This document shows positions 1 to 7,668 of a stretch of 37,266 nt of DNA, one piece after another. Within the stretch, counting starts at the first letter, position 1, and every line of letters starts with the position of its first letter. A model generated the notes under the pieces. The model was not told the DNA's origin and did no database searches. It was given only the letters and a program-made list of their open reading frames with translations. The translations under genes and the position numbers were made by a program. The stretch spans positions 1-37,266 of the forward strand of contig JBAXAM010000010.1 of the NCBI GenBank assembly GCA_037142515.1, given 5' to 3'. The stretch comes from JBAXAM01 sp037142515. Its GTDB lineage: Bacteria > Pseudomonadota > Gammaproteobacteria > UBA9339.

Positions 1-27
1 TTAAAAGGGCTAGAAGTTTAAACATAT

Positions 28-1728
28 TTACAGAAAAAAAGTTGCTTTATCCTTTGCATAGTATCTTCTCAATACTAAAGAGAATTCATTAAAGGTAGTA
101 GTAGGGTATCTATGCCAACCAAAAAGACCGCTGCGTGTTGTTTGGGCTATTTTTTTAAAAAACTGCACAGTTTTATCGAATCCATATCGTATAATATGAT
201 CTATAAACCATGCTGTGTGAAAACCACAATCATTAATTGCTTGCCGTGTTTGGCCACCGGCAATATCGATTATGTCTGTATTTTGTAGACCTAATTCGTT
301 AGCAGCTTTCTTCAGTTCTCCAAGTAAGCTTGATGCTGATTCTTTTGAATTATAATATGCAATCTTAATATTTCCTTTAGCATCTCTGTGTATGGCTATC
401 GTAAAAATATGGCCTCTATAATATACTGGCATGATAACGGTATGTTCTTCTGTCTTTTTTTGTAAGTTTTTTATGGCTTCTTTAACAGTATTCATTGAGA
501 ATGGTATCGAAAACACCATAAGTGGCTGTACACTGACATTAGTGTGACCGTTAGCAATAAGGTTTACAAAGCGTACCAACAACGTTTGTTCAAACAGCAT
601 TGTGGTCATTGGCGTAGTTAATGTTGCATAACTATCATCAGATTCTGAAGGAAAAAAGTGTCGATAAAGGGCGCTAAATCCATATTTAAAAAACGACTGG
701 TAGTTCTCAAGTAGTTTACCAGCAATGCCGAGGCCAAGTATAACCCCACTTATATTGCCAGACTGAAAATCAGTAGCCATAAAACGGTAACCAGGGCCAT
801 ATTTGTTACCATCATCGCTACCACCACCACCACCACTACTACCACTGTCACTGCCACCATTTCCAATATCACTACTTTCGTTATTGTCCGGTATTACCTC
901 ATCTGCAACACTATCCCAGCTGCTACCTGTTCCACCGCCAGTGCTTTTACCAGTAGCGGCTGGTTTTTCTTCTTTTTTCGGTGCTTGTTGAGTGTTATCC
1001 GACTCTACTTTCCCTACTTTCGATAAATCATGCTTGATCACACAGAGCTCTGGCGGAAGATACTCACTATGTGTCTGAGGAGAATTTTCAAAGATTTTGC
1101 TTGTCACTTCATTTAAGTGTATAGGAGCCCAGGCTTCTTTCTTTGCATCATAATAGGAATATTCATTGTTATTGGTATTAACCAAAACAAAGACATTATC
1201 TTTTGAAAAAACCATGACATCATTATTTTTATCTGGAGCAGTAGTTTGGTCGAGCTGTTGATTTTGGTTTATTATTTTACGTTCACAATTTTTAGCGAAG
1301 TCAGTGGCCGTAGTTTCTTTAGCAGTTTGCACAAAACTATCGCTATAGGTAGATCTTTTAGCCATCTCTGCAATGCTTATATGAAACAGTTCATCAATAT
1401 TATTGGGTTCTTTATTTTTATTATCTTGTTGAGGCTGTGATTGAGTTTGTTTGCTACGAGTTTTCGTGTTTCTCATTTTCATGAGACGCTTGAAATATAG
1501 ATAAGCTTCAGTATAATTTGTTCTAGCCTTAGCTTTTTCTTCTTTTTCTTCTTTTTTTTGTTGTTCCTTTTGCTGTTCTGTTTTTTTGTCGCTATGGTTA
1601 TTATCATAGGAGGCGGGATTAGGTGCTGTGATGGGTTTTGGCTCTCCAGATGAAGAGCTGCCTCCTCCGCAGCCACAAACTAGCGCAGAGATAAAAAATA
1701 TCATTAGCAGCGTTTTTGCCTTTACCAT
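28..1728 (-). CDS. Exported lipoprotein with Ulp1/YopJ-like cysteine protease domain
   Basis: 566 residues. The N-terminus is a lipoprotein-type signal (basic start, hydrophobic 6-17, Cys18 and Cys20; VCGC makes Cys20 the better lipidation site, although Cys at -2 is unusual). Next come a Lys/Glu/Gln-rich stretch (48-68), a poorly conserved middle, and a Gly/Ser/Asp-rich linker (about 283-308). The C-terminal domain (about 310-566) has GHIFTIAI with His440, then YYNS with Asn460, then QAINDCGFH with Cys501. This order and spacing resemble the clan CE His-Asp/Asn-Gln-Cys site of Ulp1/XopD/YopJ proteases, with Asn replacing the usual Asp and Gln496 or Gln493 as possible oxyanion residues. In hosts such enzymes remove ubiquitin-like proteins or acetylate targets. 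Role here is inference: an exported, possibly host-directed protease. GGAG lies 12 nt before the ATG. Confidence 0.6.
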   Translation of the reverse strand: MVKAKTLLMIFFISALVCGCGGGSSSSGEPKPITAPNPASYDNNHSDKKTEQQKEQQKKEEKEEKAKARTNYTEAYLYFKRLMKMRNTKTRSKQTQSQPQQDNKNKEPNNIDELFHISIAEMAKRSTYSDSFVQTAKETTATDFAKNCERKIINQNQQLDQTTAPDKNNDVMVFSKDNVFVLVNTNNNEYSYYDAKKEAWAPIHLNEVTSKIFENSPQTHSEYLPPELCVIKHDLSKVGKVESDNTQQAPKKEEKPAATGKSTGGGTGSSWDSVADEVIPDNNESSDIGNGGSDSGSSGGGGGSDDGNKYGPGYRFMATDFQSGNISGVILGLGIAGKLLENYQSFFKYGFSALYRHFFPSESDDSYATLTTPMTTMLFEQTLLVRFVNLIANGHTNVSVQPLMVFSIPFSMNTVKEAIKNLQKKTEEHTVIMPVYYRGHIFTIAIHRDAKGNIKIAYYNSKESASSLLGELKKAANELGLQNTDIIDIAGGQTRQAINDCGFHTAWFIDHIIRYGFDKTVQFFKKIAQTTRSGLFGWHRYPTTTFNEFSLVLRRYYAKDKATFFL

Positions 1729-1817
1729 ATAGCTTTTCTACTCCATTTTTTGTGTTAAGACACGGAAGAAATACAATTTGTATATTATTTTTATACCAAA
1801 TTTCTCAAATAAAGTAT

Positions 1818-1862
1818 TAAGGCAGGCTTAAGCTACATTAAGGGAAGCTTAAGCCTGCCTTA
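1818..1862. repeat. Perfect 17-bp inverted repeat (REP-like)
   Basis: Arms 1818-1834 and 1846-1862 are exact reverse complements around an 11-nt loop. It lies in the 230-bp gap between the divergent lipoprotein and Phd/RelE genes, so it is not at the end of either. The T-run after it is poor (TTGTTTCT). Its GCAGGCTTAAGC core resembles the palindrome at 35045-35071. A dispersed palindromic repeat seems more likely than a terminator. Confidence 0.7.
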
Positions 1863-1924
1863 TTGTTTCTCAGCGCGTTGCTGGAATGTGTGTTTAAACA
1901 GGATGGATTTGAGGCAAAAACAAG

Positions 1925-1958
1925 TGTACATTTCAGCTTTTTATGACATAATGATCGC
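1925..1958 (+). promoter_or_regulatory. Promoter and possible operator of the phd/relE pair
   Basis: TGTACA (1925-1930) as a -35 element is followed after 16 nt by CATAAT (1947-1952), which lies 6 nt before the ATG at 1959. TGTACA is also the core of the operator bound by YefM-family antitoxins, so the hexamer may serve for both RNA polymerase and autorepression. No Shine-Dalgarno is present. Confidence 0.45.
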
Positions 1959-2219
1959 ATGAACACTATAACTACAGTAGATGCACGAGAAAACTTTTCT
2001 GAACTAATTAACCGTGCTGCTTATGGGAAAGAACGTATAATTTTATCAAGGCGTGGTAAAAATCTTTTGGCTTTAGTGCCCTTGGAAGATTTACGCATAA
2101 TAGAGCTGGCAGAGGATTTGTCTGATATTGCAGATGCAGAAACTGCTTTGAAGGAATATAAAAATGGAAGAGTAGTGTCGTTGGTTGACATAGAAAAACG
2201 CTTGGGTAAAAATAGATGA
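1959..2219 (+). CDS. Phd/YefM-family antitoxin
   Basis: 86 residues. The N-terminal half has the Phd/YefM fold signature: VDARENFSELINRA, then a short strand pair (RIILSRRGKNLLALVPLEDL, about residues 27-46). The acidic, helical C-terminus would wrap around the toxin. It acts in the cytoplasm as inhibitor of the RelE-type toxin encoded next, and usually as operon autorepressor. It shares ATGA (2216-2219) with the toxin gene, so translation is coupled. The start has no Shine-Dalgarno, and the upstream ATG triplets at 1943 and 1951 close within a few codons, leaving 1959 as the only sensible start. Confidence 0.88.
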   Translation: MNTITTVDARENFSELINRAAYGKERIILSRRGKNLLALVPLEDLRIIELAEDLSDIADAETALKEYKNGRVVSLVDIEKRLGKNR

Positions 2220-2488
2220 GCTACAGCATCGTTTTTACTGCTAGTGCTGATAAACAGCTACAAAGATTCGCCACTGGCGTTCAAAAGCTTCTTGTAAAGA
2301 AAATAAAAAACCTATTAGATGTAACTCAAAAAAACAATAACGTAAAAAAATTATTTGGTGCTTCTGATCTTTATCGCTTGAGAATGGGTGATTATCGCGT
2401 TATATACCAAATAAGGAAGCAAGAGTTAATTATTTTAGTGTTAAAAGTTGGGCACAGAAAAGATGTTTATAAGAAAGATTTAACTTAA
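2216..2488 (+). CDS. relE: RelE/ParE-family toxin
   Basis: 90 residues, normal for the superfamily. Diagnostic segments are YRLRMGDYRVIYQI (about 54-67) and VLKVGHRKDVYK near the C-terminus, which carry the Arg, His and Tyr positions typical of ribosome-dependent RelE endoribonucleases. It probably cleaves mRNA on the ribosome unless bound by the antitoxin overlapping it by 4 nt. Its end overlaps the convergent ankyrin-protein gene by 4 nt. A gyrase-targeting ParE role cannot be excluded, but the GDYRVIY/GHRKDVY pattern favours RelE. Confidence 0.85.
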   Translation: MSYSIVFTASADKQLQRFATGVQKLLVKKIKNLLDVTQKNNNVKKLFGASDLYRLRMGDYRVIYQIRKQELIILVLKVGHRKDVYKKDLT

Positions 2489-3885
2489 CTTTTCGATAAC
2501 AAAGCATCCATGTCAATGCCAAAATCTTCTAGATAATTAGAAAAGTTTTTCCAAAGTATATTGTCACTATCTTGGCTAAAAGATTTGGCATAACACTTCA
2601 AAATTGGTATGTATTCAGATTGTTTTAGTACAGCTAAAATTTTGTTTGCTTTGTCGCGATCGTTTTGGTTATTGTAACTACAAGATTGGAACAAGATTGC
2701 GGTTAATAGCGCTACTTTTGCTGCGCGACGTGCCGGGTCAGTTGAACTTAAACTTTGTAAACAAAAACTCAAACCTCTGTTCTTATTCCATTCTACCCAT
2801 GCGTTATAAAAGTACATTGCTTCTTGTTCGCAAACCTCGGGGTTATTACCGCATTCCTCATGCAATAATAAAAACATGAGTGCAGGAACAACGGCTTCGG
2901 CGTTTGCCCAGGAGCAATTACCGGTTTTTTGCGGTGGTAAATGCAAGGTGCTTTTTGGTTGTAATCCCAAATGACTGGCCAAACCACTATCGATAAATTC
3001 TGGGTGTTGACGTTTGTATAAAAGCTCACGACAAAGTGTTTTTGTTAAACGTGTTGGGTGACGCATTTCGTAATAAATGACAGTTCCATGTTCAACGCCA
3101 TATGCACCGCGATCACAACGAACAAACCAGTCATGATATTTAATTAGAGTGATGGCGTGGCCACCAAAAGAAATCGGCAAAATTAAAGGATTTGTTTCTA
3201 AAAGAGAATTTATTTTATTTAAGAAGTGATCAATGTTGATTAGATAATTTTGTAGCTGAATTAGGTCTATCGAAGCTTGCAGGGCGTGCATAATTATATC
3301 TAGTTTAGAAAAATATTTTCGTAGTTTCTTTGCACCAAAATTATTTCTAAAATTGTGCAGCGAATTGGCAACAATTTCTAGGGTAAAACGTAGATAAAAT
3401 CCCTCTAATTCGACTTCAATAAAAGTATTGTTAGTATCGACAATATCAACACGACCTTCAAGTTCGAAGCTATGGCCTAACAGTTTCGCATTTAAAAAAT
3501 CTTGAGCAAAATCAAGGTTGGCGCTAAAAGAAGTTAGTAATTTTTTAACGTCTTGTTGTTTTTTCAGCAGCGGCATAACCAGCACTGGTTGGGAGCCGCT
3601 CGAGTAGGCGTTTGGGTTCGCACCATGTTTTAGGCATAATTGAGATAATTCAAGATTGTTATTGTCTGCGGCCCAAAATAATGCTGTTCTACCGGTTAAA
3701 TCTGGAAAATCAACTTTAGCTCCAGCATCCAGTAATATTTTTGCTTTTGCAGTGCTATTAATGATAGCAGTCTGGATTAAGGGGGTATAACCATACTCGT
3801 CAACCACGTCAAGCTCAGGTTTGGATTTTAGAAGGTTGATTACTTCTTGATCAGATCCATAAATTATTTTTTTTGATAAAGACAT
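2485..3885 (-). CDS. ankH: AnkH/LegA3-like Dot/Icm effector: ankyrin repeats plus cysteine-protease-like domain
   Basis: 466 residues, close to the about 467 of Legionella AnkH. Two clear ankyrin repeats lie at 30-62 (YGYTPLIQTA, LLDAGAKVDF) and 63-95 (GRTALFWAADNNN, HGANPNA), with weaker repeats to about 125. The middle segment has LEGRVDIVDTNNTFIEVELE. The C-terminal domain has GGHAITLIKY (His243), RCDRG (Asp258) and TGNCSWANAEA (Cys324), a possible His-Asp-Cys site. Legionella AnkH is a core type IV effector with a cysteine-protease-like fold that binds host LARP7. There is no signal peptide, as expected of a Dot/Icm substrate. It lies 24 nt after a small charged-protein gene, probably in one operon. 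Assignment is from remembered family features. Confidence 0.82.
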   Translation of the reverse strand: MSLSKKIIYGSDQEVINLLKSKPELDVVDEYGYTPLIQTAIINSTAKAKILLDAGAKVDFPDLTGRTALFWAADNNNLELSQLCLKHGANPNAYSSGSQPVLVMPLLKKQQDVKKLLTSFSANLDFAQDFLNAKLLGHSFELEGRVDIVDTNNTFIEVELEGFYLRFTLEIVANSLHNFRNNFGAKKLRKYFSKLDIIMHALQASIDLIQLQNYLINIDHFLNKINSLLETNPLILPISFGGHAITLIKYHDWFVRCDRGAYGVEHGTVIYYEMRHPTRLTKTLCRELLYKRQHPEFIDSGLASHLGLQPKSTLHLPPQKTGNCSWANAEAVVPALMFLLLHEECGNNPEVCEQEAMYFYNAWVEWNKNRGLSFCLQSLSSTDPARRAAKVALLTAILFQSCSYNNQNDRDKANKILAVLKQSEYIPILKCYAKSFSQDSDNILWKNFSNYLEDFGIDMDALLSKS

Positions 3886-3909
3886 AAAAATTCCGTGTTT
3901 TAATTTGTC

Positions 3910-4275
3910 TTAATAAGGCCGTAGCTCTGGCTTTATAGTATGCTTTTGTTGATGTCGCATTTGTAATTCATTACCAAGCTTTAAATCCAGTTTATGTTGC
4001 AATTCATTTTTTAATTCGTCTTTACGTTCATTTGCTTCATCCAAAGTTCTCGCATCTTCAACTATAGTAGAGGCCAAGTCAGATGGTGCTCCAATTGGAA
4101 CTTCAGCTAAAAATGGATGCTCTTCAAACATTTTATTAGATGGTGCTCCAGAGCCTGAGTCTTCATCATCTTCGTGATAGGCACGGCGTGGTGCAACTTT
4201 GCCCAAACGGCGATACCATTCGGCTAAAAGTTCGCCAAGTTGTTCCTTGTATTTTGCTGGGATACGCTTTGACAT
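3910..4275 (-). CDS. Small charged protein upstream of ankH, unknown function
   Basis: 121 residues, not recognised. It is highly charged, with a basic N-terminus (KYKEQLGELLAEWYRRLGK), an acidic/Ser-Gly patch (HEDDEDSGSG, about 35-43), a Pro-containing middle and a long predicted helix or coiled coil (about 68-105, rich in Glu, Lys and Leu). There is no signal peptide or membrane segment. It is transcribed towards the AnkH-like gene 24 nt downstream, so it is probably co-expressed and could be a small effector or an effector partner. The start is supported by divergence from accD (55-bp gap). A near-consensus TATTAT box lies 11 nt upstream and no clear Shine-Dalgarno is present. Confidence 0.65.
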   Translation of the reverse strand: MSKRIPAKYKEQLGELLAEWYRRLGKVAPRRAYHEDDEDSGSGAPSNKMFEEHPFLAEVPIGAPSDLASTIVEDARTLDEANERKDELKNELQHKLDLKLGNELQMRHQQKHTIKPELRPY

Positions 4276-4294
4276 TCTATAATTCTATAATACT

Positions 4295-4330
4295 TTGATT
4301 TAATATGCACAAAATATTATAATCGAGATT
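4295..4330 (+). promoter_or_regulatory. accD promoter with almost no 5' leader
   Basis: TTGATT (4295-4300), exactly 17 nt, then a consensus TATAAT (4318-4323), then 7 nt before the accD ATG at 4331. Transcription should begin at 4330 or 4331, leaving no room for a ribosome binding site. Confidence 0.6.
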
Positions 4331-5191
4331 ATGAATTGGTTTAAACGTCTAATTACTACCAAAATTTACACTGAGCAGTCAAAGCGCAAGGGAATTCCAG
4401 AAGGTGTGTGGACTAAATGCAATTCTTGCAACGCAATTCTTTACCATGCTGAGTTAGAACGTAATTTGTTTGTGTGCCCTAAATGTAGTTATCATATCCG
4501 TATTACAGCCAGACAGCGAATTGATTTGTTTTTAGATGCTGCAGCACGGATAGAGCTAGCTTGCGATATTGAATCAGTTGATCGTCTTAAATTTAAAGAC
4601 ACAAAGAAGTACAAAGATAGACTAGCTGATGCACAGAAAGCGACGGGGGAAAAAGACGCCATAATTATAATGAAAGGTACAGTTAAAAACATCCCCTTAA
4701 TTGGTGCCTTTTTTGACTTCAGCTTTATTGGTGGTTCAATGGGAGCAGCTGTTGGTGAGAGATTTGTACAAGCAATTGATGCTTGTTTAGCCGAGCGCTT
4801 GCCGCTTGTATGTTTTTCTGCTAGTGGTGGTGCGCGGATGCAAGAGGGTCTGATTTCTTTAATGCAGATGGCAAAAACAAGCGCAGCGTTGGCTAAGCTT
4901 GCGGTACATGGGCTTCCATTTATCTCAGTTTTAACCGATCCAACAACTGGAGGAGTTTCCGCAAGTCTTGCTAATCTTGGCGATATTATTATTGCCGAAC
5001 CAGATGCTTTAATTGGTTTTGCGGGGCGTCGCGTAATCGAACAAACTGTGCGCCAACAATTGCCTGAAGGTTTTCAGCGCAGCAAATTTCTGCTTGATCA
5101 TGGCGCCATAGATATGATAGTTACGCGTTTTGAAATGCGCAACACCATTGCCCGCCTTTTAGCTAATTTGTTACATATACATTATGATTGA
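4331..5191 (+). CDS. accD: Acetyl-CoA carboxylase carboxyltransferase subunit beta
   Basis: 286 residues (E. coli 304). With AccA it forms the carboxyltransferase that moves CO2 from biotin to acetyl-CoA, giving malonyl-CoA for fatty acid synthesis. The zinc ribbon is complete: Cys30, Cys33, Cys49 and Cys52. The crotonase-fold core follows, with the conserved segments GGSMGAAVGER, SASGGARMQEG and TDPTTGGVSAS. It heads the accD-folC-SPOR-cvpA operon, the usual gammaproteobacterial order, and overlaps folC by 8 nt. The C-terminus is slightly short but no domain is missing. Confidence 0.97.
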   Translation: MNWFKRLITTKIYTEQSKRKGIPEGVWTKCNSCNAILYHAELERNLFVCPKCSYHIRITARQRIDLFLDAAARIELACDIESVDRLKFKDTKKYKDRLADAQKATGEKDAIIIMKGTVKNIPLIGAFFDFSFIGGSMGAAVGERFVQAIDACLAERLPLVCFSASGGARMQEGLISLMQMAKTSAALAKLAVHGLPFISVLTDPTTGGVSASLANLGDIIIAEPDALIGFAGRRVIEQTVRQQLPEGFQRSKFLLDHGAIDMIVTRFEMRNTIARLLANLLHIHYD

Positions 5192-6380
5192 TTTAACTGC
5201 GTGGTTACGGTATCTCGAAGCTTTACCTTCTGGTTTGAGCAACAATTCTTTGGTTAGAGTAAAAAGTATTGCGCAAAAACTAGGCTTGCTTAGTTTTTCT
5301 GAGAAAATTATCGTTGTTGGAGGTACCAATGGTAAGGGTTCGTGTGTAATATTTTTGGAAGCTATTTTACTTGCTGCAGGTTTAAAAACTGGCGCTTTTA
5401 TTTCACCGCATGTTTTGCGTTATAACGAGCGTATTCGTCTCAATGGCAAAGATATCGATGATGCAACTTTATGCCGAATTTTTACGCAAATAGAGAATGC
5501 GCGTGGTAATACTGTTTTGAGTCATGTGGAATTCAGCACTTTGGCAGCGCTTGCTACATTCAAAAAAAAGAAAGTCGATGTGTTGATTCTCGAAGTGGGA
5601 TTAGGAGGTAGATTTGATGCGGTAAATATTTTAGATGCTGATATTGCCATTATTACCACTATTTCTCTTGATCATACAAAAATTTTGGGTAATACCAGAG
5701 AAGCTATTGGGCGCGAAAAAGCCGGTATTATGCGAGCATTTAAGCCGGTTATTTGTGGCGATGATGATATTCCAAAAAGTATTTATGCTGCGGCTAAACG
5801 GACTAAAGCTGTTTTATATTCTGCTAATAAAGGTTTTAGTTTTGCACGGCCAAAATTACCTATTGCTAGTGCTAGAGCGGCTCTTATGGCGATAAAGCTA
5901 TTGCAAAAAGACCTTAAAATCTCAAAAAAGGCAATTGTTACTGGCTTAAAAAAAGCGTTTTTAATAGGACGCATGCAGCGTATAATAGCTGCTAATAGAG
6001 AAATTATATTTGATGTTGCCCACAATCCAGAGTCTGCTGTTTTACTTGCGCAGAATTTAGTAAAACGAGCATCCAAAGGGCATAATTTGGCAGTGTTGAG
6101 CATGTTAAGTGATAAAAATATAACAGCAACTTTGCGGCCATTAACTAAAATAGTAGATAAGTGGTATCTTGGCGCCCTCACTGGCAGTCGGGCAACCAGT
6201 ACCGGGCAATTAGCTCGGTGTTTGATAAAAGCAGGAGCTTCTAATTTTGTTGCTTTACCTACTGTTGCAGGAGCGCTAAAACAAGCGATTGCAGAATGTA
6301 GAATAAAAGATAGAATAGTGGTATTTGGTTCTTTTCATACAGTTGCAGAAGGTTTAAGAGTTTTTAATAGCGGAGATTGA
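5184..6380 (+). CDS. folC: Dihydrofolate synthase / folylpolyglutamate synthase
   Basis: 398 residues (E. coli 422). An ATP-dependent ligase that makes dihydrofolate from dihydropteroate and glutamate and then adds further glutamates. The Mur-ligase-like P-loop GGTNGKGS is at about 46-53, followed by FISPHVLRYNERIRLNG (folate-binding region), LEVGLGGRFDAVN and the ligase-domain motif FDVAHNPES. Its ATG lies inside accD (8-nt overlap), which suggests translational coupling. The downstream SPOR protein starts 4 nt after its stop. Confidence 0.96.
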   Translation: MIDLTAWLRYLEALPSGLSNNSLVRVKSIAQKLGLLSFSEKIIVVGGTNGKGSCVIFLEAILLAAGLKTGAFISPHVLRYNERIRLNGKDIDDATLCRIFTQIENARGNTVLSHVEFSTLAALATFKKKKVDVLILEVGLGGRFDAVNILDADIAIITTISLDHTKILGNTREAIGREKAGIMRAFKPVICGDDDIPKSIYAAAKRTKAVLYSANKGFSFARPKLPIASARAALMAIKLLQKDLKISKKAIVTGLKKAFLIGRMQRIIAANREIIFDVAHNPESAVLLAQNLVKRASKGHNLAVLSMLSDKNITATLRPLTKIVDKWYLGALTGSRATSTGQLARCLIKAGASNFVALPTVAGALKQAIAECRIKDRIVVFGSFHTVAEGLRVFNSGD

Positions 6381-6384
6381 AAAT

Positions 6385-7137
6385 ATGAGTCCTGAAAACA
6401 AGCAGCGTATCGTAGGTGTTGTGGTATTGGTGGCATTTATTGCATTGCTCGTTCCGTTTTTATTCGCCAGTGGGATTAAAAAGAAATTATCGTCTGTTGA
6501 TGAGATACCGATTAACGCACAAAAAAGGCAACTAATTACTAAGCAAATTCAAAGTATTAACAGCGCAGCAGAAACAGCAACCGTTGTGGAAGCGGCACCT
6601 GTGACAGCTAATCAATCTGTAAGTACCCCAGCACCGCCAGTCGCTACCGTTGCAGAAGTACCACCAGTGCCGCCGGGATTACCTCAAGATCAACAATTTG
6701 ATCAGCAGGATATGTTACTGCCACCAGAGAACAATCAAGTTGAGTCACTGAACCAATCAGTTTTAACCGCAGCGCCAGCATCAGCAGAAGTAGTTGCTCC
6801 AGTGAAGCCAATATCGAAAAACAAGGTTATTAAAAAATTTAAGGCTGTGCCAAAAATAAAAACAAAAGCAAAAAATAAAAACATCAAGTCCAATATGTCG
6901 GAATCTTGGTCAGTACAGGTAGGTAGTTTTTCAGATGAAGCACGTATCCAAAAGTTATTAACTCAGTTGCATGGCAAGGGTTTTCATGTTTATACGCAAA
7001 AAATCGCTACCACTACAGGATCATTAACTCGTGTTTTGGTTGGGCGTGAGTCAAGCAAAGAGAAAGCAAACCAAATTGCTTGGCAGCTTGAAACCACTAT
7101 GAAAATTAAAGGACATTTAATTAGGAACCAAAAATGA
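6385..7137 (+). CDS. dedD: SPOR-domain inner-membrane protein (DedD-like)
   Basis: 250 residues. A single membrane anchor (about 9-29) follows a short cytoplasmic N-terminus. A long Ala/Pro/Gln/Val-rich periplasmic linker and a Lys-rich stretch (about 140-168) lead to a C-terminal SPOR domain (about 171-248; WSVQVGSFSDEARIQKLL and a terminal LVGRESSKEKANQIAWQLE). SPOR domains bind glycan strands lacking stem peptides at the division septum, and DedD helps constriction. Position between folC and cvpA is the standard one for dedD. Its stop overlaps the cvpA ATG by 4 nt. Confidence 0.9.
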   Translation: MSPENKQRIVGVVVLVAFIALLVPFLFASGIKKKLSSVDEIPINAQKRQLITKQIQSINSAAETATVVEAAPVTANQSVSTPAPPVATVAEVPPVPPGLPQDQQFDQQDMLLPPENNQVESLNQSVLTAAPASAEVVAPVKPISKNKVIKKFKAVPKIKTKAKNKNIKSNMSESWSVQVGSFSDEARIQKLLTQLHGKGFHVYTQKIATTTGSLTRVLVGRESSKEKANQIAWQLETTMKIKGHLIRNQK

Positions 7138-7655
7138 CACTTGCTCAAGAGTTGCTGCAATTAAATATTACTGACTATATTATGGTGGCAGTGGTTTTTG
7201 CTTCTGTGCTTATTAGTCTAGTTCGTGGTTTTTTTAGAGAATTAATCTCTCTAATTATTTGGATACTTGGTTTTTGGGTGGCAATTAAATTTCATGACAC
7301 GTGTGCAACGATACTTGAGCCGTATATTACTAATGTCTCTGTTAGAATAATCATAAGTTTTGCCGGATTGTTTCTGATAGTGTTAATTTTTGGAGCTGCG
7401 TTTAGTTATTTATTATCGTTTATTATTGCTAAATCTGGTTTGAGTGGATTTGATCGCTTATTAGGAATGATTTTTGGTTGTACTCGCGGGATTTTATTAG
7501 TCTCTGTAATCTTACTGTTGATCTCTACTACTTCTTTTGTGCAGGATGATTGGTGGAAAAAATCAATTTTAATTCCTCATTTGCAGATTATCGTCGATTG
7601 GCTGCATGTTTTTCTGCCACAAAAAATTACCAGCTTAGTTGGGATTGCTAAATAG
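7134..7655 (+). CDS. cvpA: CvpA-family membrane protein
   Basis: 173 residues with four hydrophobic segments (roughly 15-33, 35-55, 65-92 and 110-132). Typical CvpA features include VRGFFRELISLIIWILGFW early on and GFDRLLGMIFGCTRGILL before the last segment. CvpA proteins support envelope integrity and, in E. coli, colicin V export; the exact activity is unknown. In most gammaproteobacteria purF follows, but here only 13 bp separate the stop from the convergent relA end, so purF is absent from this locus. Confidence 0.92.
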   Translation: MTLAQELLQLNITDYIMVAVVFASVLISLVRGFFRELISLIIWILGFWVAIKFHDTCATILEPYITNVSVRIIISFAGLFLIVLIFGAAFSYLLSFIIAKSGLSGFDRLLGMIFGCTRGILLVSVILLLISTTSFVQDDWWKKSILIPHLQIIVDWLHVFLPQKITSLVGIAK

Positions 7656-7668
7656 GTATTGCTAATTG

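Noticed and set aside
803..991. Plus-strand proline/leucine-rich reading frame
   Set aside because: It is the complement of the Gly/Ser-rich linker of the lipoprotein gene; the composition is a by-product of repetitive codons on the other strand, and it has no ribosome site.
1818..1862. Rho-independent terminator for a neighbouring gene
   Set aside because: Both neighbouring genes start, and do not end, beside it, and the downstream T-run is weak; treated as a repeat instead.
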